This document shows, in pieces, positions 1 through 12,129 of a stretch of DNA of 64,000 bases. Numbering within the stretch: the stretch's first letter is position 1; each line of letters begins with the position of its first letter. Source of the DNA: Ilex aquifolium (lineage: Eukaryota > Streptophyta > Magnoliopsida > Aquifoliales > Aquifoliaceae). The stretch is from assembly GCA_951799425.1 (NCBI GenBank), contig OX637393.1, positions 12,382,744 to 12,446,743 of the forward strand. The letters run 5' to 3'. Both the position numbers and the translations under genes were made by a program. A model generated the notes under the pieces. That model was not told the DNA's origin, did no database searches, and worked only from the letters and a program-made list of their open reading frames with translations.

Positions 1-800
1 GAGCAAAATTCTAACAAGTAAAGGATGCTTATCCTATGATTCAATATTCCTACTGGGTCACATGGTAAAAAGAAAATTAAAATTTAAGTCAATTATAATT
101 TATGGCTGCTATTTGAAGCTTGAAGTAAATATATTCAAATCCTTGGAAAATTTACAGAAAGTTGGAAACATGAACAAAAGACACAGTATCCTGTCAAGAA
201 TTTCCCCAATAAATATTGTCATCAGCCAAAGAAAATGTTTATCAGAGAGCTATGCTAATCTCAAAACCTCTAACAGAGAATTCTCATCATTAGGACAATA
301 AGGTGGAATGCAGACTGAAAATGGAGTGGGATGTCGTCATGGTATGTCACTACTCTATTATGCAGTAAAATGGGATTATAGGCCTACATAGATGATAGAT
401 GGCAAATTTAAAATGTTACGTGGTAGGCCTAATTGCTAAAGTGTTTCTTATTTTTCTTTACTTTTTTCCTTTCTCTTAGACCAAGAAGTATCGCTAACAT
501 GTACAAACTGTCTATTGTTGCATCATGTACAAGAATTGCAATATTTGTATCCTGTCTGCACTGTTAATAAATGTGCTATGACTTTTCCTTTTAACTAATT
601 AACTGTTAAACTCTCAATTTAATTTGTTACCTTTCCACTATTTCTAGCATGTCAGTATTGAAAAATAAATAAATAAATAAAATTACTAGAATTTTAAGAA
701 CAATATTTTGGTTCAGTAGTTCATGTATTTTAAATTGAGTTGCTCTGTGCTTTGGTACCAGAGCCAGAGCCAGAGCCAGAGCCAAGAGCCACATACAGGA

Positions 801-841
801 CCCCCTCCCCCCCCCCCTCCCCCCCCCCCAAAAAAAAAAAA
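801..841. repeat. C-tract followed by A-tract (G-quadruplex-prone on minus strand)
   Basis: Positions 801-829 are almost pure C, broken only by two T, and 830-841 are A. Just upstream (762-785) is a short CCAGAG tandem repeat. On the minus strand, which is the SDR sense strand, this gives long G-runs inside the unfinished last intron. Homopolymers like this are also prone to sequencing error. Confidence 0.8.
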
Positions 842-1090
842 GGGCCGGGCGTTGGGGAAGGGGGAATGGAGGACCTTGGTCCCCACCATTGATTTTAAGA
901 AATTAAATTTTGTCCCCTTTATGTTATATAACTTTTTCTATAGCACCTCCCACCTCCCAAAAAATTCTGCCTCTGCCGTCGTTTGCATTCCAAGCAATCT
1001 GTCCCAATAGGAAGATGAACAAATGTGTTTGTACTTTAAATAATTTATGCTGCCTTGTTTGTGGGAAGTGGTTACCGTACATGCTTCCAG

Positions 1091-1102
1091 GAGAGAGAGA
1101 GA

Positions 1103-1139
<37 letters not shown>
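1091..1139. repeat. (GA)n microsatellite
   Basis: About 24 GA units with one GGG interruption, lying just beyond the SDR exon ending at 1157 and therefore inside the following intron. On the sense strand it is a CT tract. Confidence 0.9.
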
Positions 1140-1143
<4 letters not shown>

Positions 1144-1156
1144 GAAGAAAACATAC

Positions 1157-4100
1157 ACTGATTAAGGGCAGCCTTCGAAGACCGATATGAGTGCCACCCT
1201 CCTAAACAATTGTCCCCAATGGATCCAACCCTAGCACTTAAGTTGGCGATCACTGCAACATCTCTGTCAGTCCCAGAGCCGCCTCCAACGCTTAGCAAAG
1301 GCCACATATGCTGTTTGTACAAATAAGATGTACAAAGTAGAGTCACATTATAAACTCTACTGAAATGCAAAGTTCGAAATACCACTGCATGGGAGGTGCG
1401 GATTGTCTAGGTTCTTTAACTTCTCTTCCCTGAGCTCTATTCTAAGTGAAGTGTTTATAACATAACATTCCCTACATCAGAGCTTAGCATATGTTTCTGT
1501 TAATAATCCTCAGTCCATGAATAAATTGTGTGCTCCTTTCTTTACCTAGATGGACATGCCTGTTGGGTATGTTTTCAACAGCAGGCATAAATGGCAGACG
1601 TTCGACACCCATGCTTTGTCAATTCTTATCCAACAGGCATTCTTCACAAGTTTTAGAATGCCATGGAACAGAAACCTTTAACATTGACCATAATTTCTCT
1701 ACAGAAAAAACTTCTCAAAAGATACAATAACAGTCTGTTGCCAGAGATATGCTAGCAGTTGAGTGATTATACCTTCATCACTAAAACAGGACCTACTGCA
1801 TTAACCTCATAAGCAAGCATCAAGGATGATCTCTGTAATTTGCTCAGCGTTGTTTCTGTACTGAAATTGAAGAAAGTAAGGATAATCACTTCGCAGAATC
1901 CAAAAATTTGAAAGAATGACCTTATCAAATAAAACATTAAGTACTAGTGTTGAATTGTTGAAGTTTTTGTGACATGGAGAATCATTAACTAAGAATATAG
2001 AAACCTCCATACCTGGTTGCAAAACGTCAGGTATTGAAAGAATGCCAGATGCATTAATCAGAACGTTTAAAGAGCCATATCTCTCTGCAATTGATTTTGC
2101 TGACTCCTGATAATTGACATTATATTTGGTGAATAGCAGAATTGATATAGCAAGTTTTCAAAAAAAAAAAAAAAAAGATTCAATTAATTTACTGTGGAAG
2201 AAGTAAAAATAAAACTTGGAATCTTACCACTGGCTTTTGCACCCCAATCCCAAATAATATTCTCTTACACTATCTTTGACCAAACCAACAAAATCATAAA
2301 TAAGTGCCTTATAACACACCAGAATACAGAATGCAAATGATCATACTGTGATCTTTGAAAGATACTAGGAATACACAAAGTGCATTGCACGTGAATATAT
2401 TTAAATAATTTCTTTATAAAAAACTAAATTATATTCATAATTAAATTGAATAATAAAATATGTATCGAATAATTAATTCTTATTTTAATTATTACCAAAT
2501 CTAATTATTGTTTTATTCTACCCCTCTTTGAGTTCATAATCTGTAATTTTTTTTTGCATCTCCTGGTTTCTTTAGACATTTCCTTTTTTGTTTAGAAATA
2601 AGCTTTATTGTAAGATTTGAGTATTTGCACATCGAATTATTACATTATATTACATTTCAAATTAATTATATTATAAATTTATTACATTTTTTGTCAAAGA
2701 GATTGATTAAATTGTAATACTATTGTTTATATTATAATATTGTTGAATACTATAAAATCAAATATGATCTATATTGGCATGTAGAATCCAATTTGATCTG
2801 TAATTTTTTTTTGCATCTCCTGGTTTCTTTAGACATTTCCTTTTTTGTTTAGAAATAAGCTTTATTGTAAGATTTGAGTATTTGCACATCGAATTATTAC
2901 ATTATATTACATTTCAAATTAATTATATTATAAATTTATTACATTTTTTGTCAAAGAGATTGATTAAATTGTAATACTATTGTTTATATTATAATATTGT
3001 TGAATACTATAAAATCAAATATGATCTATATTGGCATGTAGAATCCAATTTGGCAACTACATGTATATAATAATAGAATATAGATTGGACTTTACTTCAT
3101 ATAAATATAGACATAGATATAGAAAATTGTATATAAGTGTACTATTAATAAATGAGTTCAAAAGAATTTAGACGTGAAATTCTACTAATAAAAGAGTCCC
3201 AAAGAACTTGGAAATCATATACGTATAAAAAATAAGAATTGGATGAAAATAAATATGTGGGTATAATTGATTTTATAATAATAATTAGGGATAAAATAGA
3301 AAATTAAATTTTTTTCACAGATGCTGATATTTATAAGTAGTATAGATAATGCCACTAAGTTCAGTTCCATTATTTGATATTTCGATTAAAGAATAGGCAG
3401 TTAGAAAGTGAACAAACCTCTATGGTGCTTTCAACTGTAAGATCCAATCGTTGCAGGTCAAGCCGTTCAGCAAACTTATTTTTCAACTCAAGCAAGCCTG
3501 CTGATCCATTAGGGTTACGGCAAGTAGCGATAACCTGCCCTTTTTCATTTTTCTCCAGCAATTGTTTTACCTATAAGAGGAAGAAACAAAAGTCAGATTT
3601 GCTTGAAGGATCATTGGATTTGTTGCATGAATGGAAAGTAATATTCTTTGAGGTTAAACTAACAAATGCAATAGCAGTAGAAGTAAATTTCAGTAATTTT
3701 CTAGCACAAAGGATTTGACAAGGGTCAACAAGAAAATTTGTCTCATATGTAGAATCATATAATAACAGAATAAGGAATTAAAAAAGAAGGCAAGAATGGG
3801 AACACAGGTGCCAATGGTGGAACAAGTTCGCAAATACCCGTCAATTTGCACAGAACAGCAAAAGCTTCTACCAGAAGCATCTTGAATTTGTAATAATCAA
3901 ACTAAATGGAATAATTAAGTTCAAAAAAACAAACAAGACGTGGTAATATATACTTCTTGTGACGGAGAAATGGGGATAATTCCAATTATGTGCGGATTTA
4001 ACTTCCAACTCTGGCTGTAAACATAGATTTATGGCAGATGACGAGAGAGAACACAACCCCGGTGCTGTCATATCCACAGCAAGAAGCCATTAATATTAAT

Positions 4101-7100
4101 CTGTTCTGTCACACTTCACAAAGTAACTCTTCTTTCTTCAAAAATAGCAAAAAAGCGGGATACAATTGAACACAGCTCTAATCAGCCGAGATGCAGCAGA
4201 CTTGTTTGAGTTCAAATGGTAGAGATTTCCACTATTTATATCTTACGCAGCAGAACAAATACATTTCCATTTGGACCCCTTCCATACGTTAGGCTGCAGC
4301 CGTGTAATTGTAATGCCTACATGATGGCAAATAGTAATTTAAATTAAAGCTTGGGAGTGCGAAATAAGAACCGACCTCAATACGCTGAAACAATATTTGA
4401 CCTAGAGGCTGGTGAATTGGTCTTAGCACTCAAACGTGGAATTTATGCCCAATTAAAACCTATTAGACTATATTACCAATTAATTAGTCAATTAATTTAA
4501 TTAACCCCTCAATGACCAATTAGTGAATGTGTGTAAAATACCCGATTAATTCAATTTAACACAAACACAATCAACCAACTTTATCAATCCAAATCCCTTC
4601 ACCCATAACCAATTGATTTTAACACTTTAGGCAGCCAACAACATAAGGCGAATCTCGCATTCAATAAAACATGTAGAAGAAAGTAAAAGTTGCAAATACG
4701 TAAAAGCAAGCACACACACAAGACAAACAATTTTTATGTGGAAACCTTCACGGGAAAAACCAAGGGATCGTAGTACAACTACTAACTCAATCCACTAGTT
4801 TCAATGTTAGATTACAAGTTTGAAGTCTTAAACCTTAACCAGTTCCATGGCTATAACCATCCTCCCTTGAATTTTCAATCCTAAAATTCACCACAAGCGT
4901 CTTGACAACTAGATTCAAAGGCAACGAACCGAGCTCCACGATCTGTCCTTGGAATCCTCCTTCTCCTTAGGAATCCTCCTTTGATCATTGGACGGCCTCC
5001 TTAGATCCTTTGTGTTGCTGGTTTTGCTGGTCTACAACATCTTCAACAATTCTAGCTCAAATCCTCGTTTTAATTTGATCTAGGGTAAATTCTCTCTTGA
5101 CTTGGTAGCCACTCTTAAACCCTAGTCTCTCTCTTATGTCTCCTTAGAACTCCTTTAAGTCAGAAAAGTCAACTTCTATTTATAGGAATAAGAAATAAGA
5201 GTTTAATTGGTGTGAAAGAAACTACAGTCCGCAATGCATCGCTCGGCGTTGATCATTGGAATGTAATCTAATGGACCACTCGAGCGCTTGGCAAGCCTTG
5301 ACCTCTGGTTTTGTCTTTTCATGCCCATCCAATTTCCAACATCCGGAGAATGTAGTTTTCTACAAAACCAAGACTCTTTTCAACTAGTAACAAGGGGTGG
5401 TACCTAAAAAGCTCCATCCCATGACTCGTTTCAAAACACATTTTTCGAAAATTAAACCATTAAAGTTTCAAAAACATTTTAACACAAAAATTACAAGAGT
5501 CATGTTACAAACTAATCAACATACACTTCATATCTAATTAAACAACTTATGTTAAACCAAACTAGGACAACTCGATATCTAGGTCATCTTACTTAACCTA
5601 AACTTGATAGGATCCAAGAAATTCTCATATTGTTTCATAGCTTGAACATTTTCTCCATATCTAACTTTGGTCTTCAATCTTGATAAGCACTTGACTATGG
5701 ATTTAGTTTAGATATCAAAATACATTGTGACCTCGAGGAATTACAATGAATTTCCTAACACTTGCCTATGTGACCAATTCATTGATTACAACAATTGACA
5801 AACTACGACAATTACTTATTAAAAATAATTTGACTGCAATTTCCATGAGCTCAACCACTTGAAAATGAAAATAAAAAATCAAATCAAGCCATCTTGTTGG
5901 ATATAGCAGGATAAGTCCTGAATAATTTAGATATTTTTTCAATTTCGAATACATTCAGGTACACCAAGGATTCACAATCGGAAGGCGTATCGTTTTTTAA
6001 AAATAGTGTATCGTATCGTATATCGTAAGATAAACGCAATTTTAATTTTTAAATAATTATTAATAAAATATATGTATATACCTTTGTAAAAAAATCATAG
6101 ACTCATAATAACATAGCATTTCATTAATATTCCACCAACTATTCAAGTTCCCAATATAGTTCAGTAATATCAAAATGCAAAGACCTCTAATTCAAACTTC
6201 TAACATCAACTGCTTGAACAACCTTAATATTAATCATAAATTTTGAATTCAATTGAACAACATTAATAACGGACTTTATTTATTTTTTTTAAACCATAAC
6301 CACTGAAACGACGTTATTTCACTACCTAGTGATTTAAAAATAAGTCTTAGGGTAAAACGATATCATTTCAACCCCAAAAAACCAAAAAAAAAAAAAAAAA
6401 AAACAGAATCGTCACGTATCGGTCGTATCGTATATCGTACGATATGGTGCAAAAACGATACAGAGACACGATACGTATCGTTTTTCAGGTGTATCGTAAC
6501 GTATCGTACGATACTAATAACTATGATGATTAGGAGTCTAGGATACTCGAGAATCCACTGAGGATAAATGTAGGGGTTTATTTACTTGGGAGTTCTTGTG
6601 CAATTAAAATATTATTTTGACGTCAATTGTTAAACAACCTTCACTTATAAACTGTCCATCACTCCCAAAGACTCAAAGTTAAGATTTGGCTAGTCTAGAA
6701 AGTTAAAGCAATTTCTTGGACAAGTAGGATATGTGAATTAGTTTACTATATTTAATTTGATTTATTTTCATACAATATATGTTTGGTTTGGCTACATCAG
6801 TTTTTTCATATGTATATCAATGACCCAATTTAAAATTTATTACATTTTACAATGTTTAATAAACAGTTGAAGAAATTAAAAGAAGATATTTGCTTCCTCC
6901 ACTCTCATTAGCCATGGTGTTGGGGGTGGTGATTTCAAGTCTTAACTAATAAAGACATTAGCTCACCCATGTTAAACACATTTTGAGAGGGAAAGTAGGA
7001 CGTGAGGCTTATTATATTCTTTATTCTGCTGCAATGGTCACAAATAGTGGCCATTACAGAAAGGTGAAATGATTGTTAGGTAATCCAAACCCAAATGCAA

Positions 7101-9277
7101 GGTAAATTAGGGATTCAACTCCAATATGTAATGGCACTTTACTCTACCAACATTTTTAGAAGGTAACAGTAACACTAATATTTTTGAAAGAATATTTCGT
7201 GACATCAGCACCTTTTTTTGTGTAACCTATATTTTCTTCATTTCCTTATTTTTTCTAAATGTTGTGAAATCATTTTTTTTTTTTTTAAAACAAATCAACA
7301 CTTTATTCCATGTTTCAAAAAATTAAAAGAAGCAAACCAACTCTTATCAGACATATGAAAATACAAAGAATCAAAGAATGACTTTTTTGGCCAAGCACCC
7401 TGGTTCCTTGCTGGTCATGCAACAGCAGCATCTTCGCCTGTAAAGGGATGCACAAATCCTGGGAGAAATCAGTAGAAAAGCCATTCTGCACAGCCAAATT
7501 TGCAAAAAAGTCCCATTCACCTCTCTATAAACATGAGACAAACTGAAATTCATTTTACCAAGCAACTCCAAAATCTGCCTCAAAATCTCCCAGAATTTCC
7601 AAGCCCTTAGATGCCCTTTAAGCACCATATGCACCATAACCTCAGAATCAGCTTCTATTTGAAGCTGATACCCTGTTAAGCCAAACCTCTCAATCATTCT
7701 CAAACTATCCCTCAAACCTCTCAATCATTAGTTGTAGTTATAAGCTTAATATTTTTTAAAGAATCTCCCATGGCACAACCCCTTTTTATGTGTTACATGT
7801 ATTGAATCCTTTTCTTTATTTTTCTACTGTTGATTCATTAATGTCTCTTGTATGTGTGATATTTATTTTCCATTCTAATTTCCTTATTCCAATCTGATAG
7901 CAAGATCAATTCTACTGTTTTCTTTTATGGATGAGTGACAGCAGATCAATTCACTAGGTAATTTTAAACAATAATTTTAGCAACTTCGTGAAAGTAATTT
8001 GAAAATCTTAACCTTTCCTGAAAACACTGTATTGAGTCCATTAAAATACTTGTATCAGAGCTCCAAAGTTTTGTTAAATTAGCAAATCTAAACCAAGTGA
8101 TAGTCGCTCAAATTATAATACGACACAAATTAAAATTGTAAGAAATTTACAGATTGCTTTGAATAAGCACATGAAGACAATTGTATGATTCTTAAGGAAC
8201 TAAATTTTATACCTTATTCCAGCTCCCTCAAGATAAAATTCTAGCCCCACCAGTGTTGATGCATCTTTTGTGCTTAAAAGGGTATTTTGTTTGTACAAGT
8301 TACCCAAATCGGCCTCAAATTGATTATGAAGTATACTTGAAGAAATAAACAACAGTAGGGATCAAAAATTAAAAAAGAAAAATCACAATTGGTAAGCTGC
8401 AGGGTCAAAGCTATTAAATTTCATGAGAAAGGGTGGCCATCCCCCCCTTGAAAGCAAAATCCACTTCCATACCTTCTAGTGCTTTTGACTAAGTCCCTCT
8501 AAAAATAGTGCTTCCCCCCCCCCCCCCCCCCAAAATGTTCAACAACCAAATCTGAATATGCCCCTTGAAATTTAATTCAATTCTAACAGCTGATATCATG
8601 TGATTTTTATACGGCTTGAAATGGGACTACCTCAAATAACTCATTTCTTCTAGTATCAGTTATTTTCTGCAAGCAAACTAAATGTACAGCACATCTTAAA
8701 CGGTAGATATGTTTGTTAGTGGTTATTTCAAGAAATATTTGAATGCGTGAATAGTTCTTAAAATTGGATTTTCACAAAAAAGATAAAATTAATTAATATC
8801 AACTTGAAGAGCTATTAATCTGGTTCAATTTGGCCCATTTAACAAAATTTTCCAACTGCCGCCAGATAAAATTGCTGTTAACTATTAAATATCTGTTTTC
8901 CACAAACATCATCCAAAAGAAAGATCACAACAATTTACAGTCCAAACGAACAGACGAAACCCATGTTTAAAGCAAAATAACAAAATGCAAGAAATGTCAG
9001 AAATCTTGGAAACACTTCACGAAAGTGACAAGAACAGAATGGGAAGACATATTTTATAGGTTATGAAATAGAAGCTCACAAATTCAAGGCCAATGCCTCT
9101 GGAAGCTCCTTGCACCATTGAAATCCCACCTTCCCATTTCAATGAAGAAGAAGTAGAGGACGAAAAGACCCTATGGATCAATCTTAGACATGGCATTGTC
9201 ATAAACGCCTGCTGATTAAGAAAACGAAGGTTCATCTTGTCTCTTGATTGAACACTCCAAACCCGAACAAAGGACAT
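1157..9277 (-). CDS. Short-chain dehydrogenase/reductase, C-factor-like (five exons seen, 3' end off the left edge)
   Basis: Predicted NAD(P)-dependent oxidoreductase with a Rossmann fold; substrate unknown. Five exons join in frame on the minus strand: 9277-9080, 3570-3418, 2106-2013, 1855-1773 and 1310-1157, all with GT-AG borders. They encode 227 residues. Visible motifs are the cofactor-binding GASRGIG (residues 57-63), INASG (about 134-138, in place of the usual NNAG), a serine-containing ANLSARVGS strand, and the active-site YRSSK (Tyr218, Lys222). The start ATG at 9277 follows a GA-repeat leader. The first 45 residues are rich in Arg and Ser with almost no acids, so an organelle transit peptide is likely (inference). 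The last exon ends one base into a codon at a strong donor, and I find no exon for the expected C-terminal 80 or so residues before position 1, so the gene continues off the window. Intron 1 is about 5.5 kb and full of repeats. Family membership is secure; the exact subfamily is from memory of similar plant proteins. Confidence 0.9.
2365..3346 (-). mobile_element. Non-autonomous Helitron in SDR intron 2
   Basis: On the minus strand the element starts at 3346 with TCTATACTACTTATAA, preceded by A, and ends at 2365 with CTAG followed by T. That is the A/T insertion site and the TC...CTRR termini of Helitrons. Eleven bases inside the 3' end is a palindrome, GTGCA-AT-GCAC, matching the expected 3' hairpin. 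A second copy of the same 5' terminus occurs at 33194. The interior is AT-rich with no coding capacity and contains a tandem duplication (2539-3052). It sits wholly between SDR exons at 2106 and 3418 in the same orientation as the gene. Confidence 0.8.
2539..3052. repeat. Perfect 257-bp tandem duplication
   Basis: Two adjacent units, 2539-2795 and 2796-3052, appear identical base for base, including a run of nine T near the start of each. The duplication lies inside the Helitron at 2365-3346. Lack of divergence in AT-rich, non-coding DNA implies either a very recent duplication or an assembly artefact. Confidence 0.9.
4390..5760 (-). mobile_element. Probable LTR-like remnant in SDR intron 1
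   Basis: Read on the minus strand, the block begins at 5760 with TGTTAGGAAATTC, a typical LTR 5' end. It also carries a segment near 4735-4800 resembling ones I know from plant LTRs (a GTGGAAACC...GGGAAAAACC pattern). The other boundary, near 4395, is uncertain and no target-site duplication was found. No coding sequence is visible. Confidence 0.35.
5975..6525. mobile_element. MITE-like element with GTATCG-rich inverted termini
   Basis: Both ends are dense in palindromic GTATCG/CGATAC words: about 5985-6030 on the left and 6410-6515 on the right. Between them lies AT-rich non-coding DNA with a poly-A run. The arrangement suggests a small inverted-repeat DNA transposon. The exact ends and target duplication could not be fixed. 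Confidence 0.45.
7273..7730 (-). pseudogene. 5'-truncated LINE: RNase H domain and poly(A) tail
   Basis: The minus strand encodes a broken RNase H-like domain of the kind found at the C-terminus of plant LINE polyproteins: a segment with QLQIEADSEVMVHMVL, then a frameshift, then ANLAVQNGF. It is followed by an AATAAA-containing 3' end and a run of A (T on plus, 7273-7286). Only the extreme 3' end of the element is present, as usual for truncated LINE insertions. It lies in SDR intron 1, same strand. A sister copy with the same 3' terminus is at 9765-10290. Confidence 0.6.
8513..8531. repeat. Poly-C run
   Basis: An uninterrupted run of about 18-19 C in SDR intron 1, giving a G-run in the SDR pre-mRNA. 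Length is likely to be unreliable in the assembly. Confidence 0.8.
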
Positions 9278-9287
9278 CTTAACACAC

Positions 9288-9291
<4 letters not shown>

Positions 9292-9320
<29 letters not shown>
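9292..9320 (-). repeat. (CT)n tract in the SDR leader
   Basis: A run of about 14 GA units on the plus strand, reading as CT on the SDR coding strand, ends about 15 bases before the SDR start codon. Pyrimidine-rich CT tracts are common in plant core promoters and 5' untranslated regions, so this probably belongs to the SDR leader or promoter (inference). Confidence 0.7.
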
Positions 9321-9764
9321 CGCTTAACCATCACCGCTAATTCAGGTGGTCAGGGTATGCCCACGTAGGAATGACGATTCTTTGCCCGTTGGATTGGAAG
9401 GCTATTACTTGGGCCGGCCCCTGGGTGTGTTTGGGTAATGTGATTGGATAGGGTAGGATTTCTTTTTTTCTATCTTAACTCATTCAAGTCAAACCTACTC
9501 ATCTACTTTAAAACTCTAACCTTGGAATATATCCAATCCTAATCTTTGTTTGAGAAACAAATGTGTAATTCAGTAGACCCCATAGGTTACACAAATAATT
9601 TGTAATAATTTATCATTCTACCCATGACTCTATCAATTCCAATCCAAATCAATCATATCCTATGTTTGGATTGATGAATTATCATAATAAAATTATACAT
9701 TTTTCACATATACATTAAAATATATAAAAATAAAATAAAATTTTTTTGTTAGGAAAGTTAATAA

Positions 9765-10290
9765 TTTTTTTTCCAAACAAATCAACACTTTATTTCATTT
9801 CTTAAAAATTGATTACAATGGGAGAAAGGCAAACAACCATACCTTAAAACAATATGATAAAGCAACCATGCAGCAATATGATAAAGTAGTTCCCAACACT
9901 TGACTGAGAAAAAAAAAAACCAATGCAACAAGCAGGAATATGATAAAGCAGCATGCAACAATATGATAAAACAGCATGCAACATGCAACAATGGTCCTCC
10001 GAAAAACCCATCTGTACAGCCTAATTAGCCAATCTAATTGCCACAACATTCATTTTTCTATACACATGCTTGATTACAAAACCTCATTTTAACACAAACC
10101 AGCAAATTTGCTCCAAATATGACTTACATGGCCAGACACATTTACAAACTCCCAACATAGAATTAACAAGTTCCTGATTGAGTTTGACTCAATCAGTATC
10201 CTGTAAATCCATCAAACCATACTGCTCCACCATTTTAAGCCCATACATTAGCGCTCTAAATTCAGCAGCTATATTGGTACAATCCCCATA
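9765..10290 (-). pseudogene. Second 5'-truncated LINE copy (RNase H fragment)
   Basis: On the minus strand, downstream of 10290, I read CTNIAAEFRALMYGLKMVEQ, the conserved start of the RNase H-like domain in plant LINE-type reverse transcriptases. HVYRKMN and AVQMGF follow further on, with several in-frame stops. The 3' end carries the same words as the copy at 7273-7730 (an AATAAAGTGTTGATTTGTTT segment) followed by A-rich sequence, so both copies belong to one family. It lies between the SDR promoter and the Harbinger element. Confidence 0.6.
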
Positions 10291-10519
10291 GAAAAACATA
10301 ATAGTTACATACGTAATTGTAATAAATGTTGTCTTATACAAAAATACCTTCAAAACATAAGGCATCGTGGTAAATATTTGTTAACAATAACAAGTGAAAT
10401 TAATGTTGCCTTATATAATACATAACAAAATGCAACAACATTCAACTGGTCTAATCAGCGTGAACGTAAATACACCCCGAGAAACATTCGAAATTTTTGT
10501 TACATGACAAAGGTAGAGG

Positions 10520-11128
10520 TCAATCATCATCAATAACTATGACATCCAGTTCCTTCCTCCTCGAATTTACTGATGGGCATGATCCAACACTACTATCAAT
10601 GTGTTGTTGGCTTGAGGTTGGTACATCGTTCTTGAAAATAATTTCCAACAATGGAAAGTTTGGACAAGGATCCAAACAATAGTTACAGGCAAAACCATCA
10701 TCCTGTAATAAATGTGTAAAGTGAAAATATAGAACCATAAAATTACCAACATGTATCGTATTTAAATTTATTTGTGTCTATACGAACGTGAAACAAATTA
10801 ATTGGAATCACTTATTTGAATGGAATCCAAACCACCAGACGATGGGCCTTCAACAACACACGTAGTCTGTGTGTCCCAAACAAACATGCCATTATTTTAA
10901 CATCTCAGCAATGCTATTATATTGACGCTCCCAGAAAATGATTACCCTCAACATATCACTCAATGACATATGAAACCTAGGCATCCTTCGTCGTATATGT
11001 GTAAACAGTGCACCAAGCAGTCTTTCAGAATACCTGCCTGCTATAGGTAATTTCTCGCAATTCTTAAAATCAACTAATAAGTCTAGCATAACATCAACTT
11101 CATCCTCAGTCATTTCGGGTAGCTTCAT
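10520..11128 (-). pseudogene. Second SANT/Myb-like fragment, out of order
   Basis: Two pieces on the minus strand. The first, 11128-10892, contains helices ending in VIIFWERQYNSIAEMLK, which resembles the WKKxY...ML helix of SANT/Myb-like proteins. The second, 10738-10520, contains DPCPNFPLLEIIFKNDV and resembles the FPLFxxLxxIFGKD segment that follows that helix in family members. Both therefore look like the mid-protein part missing from the neighbour at 11960-11373, but they lie downstream of its C-terminal part. Either two copies are overlaid or the element was rearranged. Similarity is judged by eye and is modest. Confidence 0.4.
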
Positions 11129-11372
11129 TGTGTACTAATACCACATCAATTACAAAAAAAAAAATTATTTTCAAGTCATCATCCATAACCATAGATACGT
11201 AGGAAAACATAATAATTGAACAACATACAAGCAAAACATTAAAGTAAAACATCTAATTAATAAGTCAAACATCCAAAACATCCACATCATACATAAGTTG
11301 CTAAAAAAAATGTGACACATGGGTCAACCAAAATTTAGTTCACAAGCAGGGCACGAGTAACTTTACATACGA

Positions 11373-11960
11373 CCTTGATGAACATCTAAATCAGGCCACA
11401 ATATGCTACCAACCCAAAGTGCTCGCTCTTCCACTGGCAAGCTAAAGAAAATGTCAACTTTTATGTTATCTGAAACAATTTTGTATGTTGCCTCGTGGCG
11501 GTGTGCCATTGTAAGGCCATCTATTTTTAACAATTCTGCTAGGATGGCACGTCTACTTGTAGATGCATCTTGCTTGTAGCCTACTCTCTATACAATGCTT
11601 GCTACTTGGTTCTCGCTTGAAACAACGTAATCACCAAATACCTTACATATCTGGGAAAGACTTGTAGCCATTGAATCACTTAGATCACTAGAATTTTTTA
11701 TTTTTTTTTGTTTTACGTGTCTATGGGGTGACATTCACACTTTAAGAGTGGCTAACATCATCCGTTCCCCTAGTTGGGAATGCTTCCCTTAAATTGTTCT
11801 CTAAGGTTTGAAGATAACCCGGGCGAAATGTGCCATTCTGACACTTCCATCCGTTCGCACATAGTTCTTTCAATGCTTGAATCAGAAAAGTCTCCTCCGC
11901 AACTGTCCATGTTCGGTGTGGGCCACGCTTTACTTGGCTGTTGGCACCAACACTTGACAT
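11373..11960 (-). pseudogene. Harbinger-linked SANT/Myb-like accessory protein, N- and C-terminal parts
   Basis: The second protein of plant PIF/Harbinger elements, thought to bind element DNA and assist the transposase. At 11960-11742 the sequence RTWTVAEETFLIQALKEL followed by GTFRPGYLQTLENNLREAFP is a typical SANT/Myb-like helix set. After a gap of about 80 bases, 11658-11373 encodes a helical C-terminal part with SMATSLSQICKVFGDYV and DIFFSLPVEERALWVG. A TAG stop interrupts it (near 11590). The middle of the protein, expected to join these two parts, is missing here. Confidence 0.65.
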
Positions 11961-12129
11961 GACTTACTTACATACGGACAAGCCAAATACCATTAAATAA
12001 CCGACAAACACACGAATATATATGACTTGGGTAAAGTAATCATAAGAAAACACAAATAGTTGACATAAATTCTCCCAAATTAAATACATACAACTTAATT
12101 GGTCCGTTACTAAAAAAGTGGTAAAGCAT

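Noticed and set aside
924..1385. Minus-strand open frame of 153 codons
   Set aside because: Only 1310-1157 is coding (SDR exon); the rest is translated GA repeat and intron.
3374..3718. Plus-strand open frame of 114 codons
   Set aside because: It is antisense to SDR exon 2, which has correct splice sites and a motif-supported reading on the minus strand.
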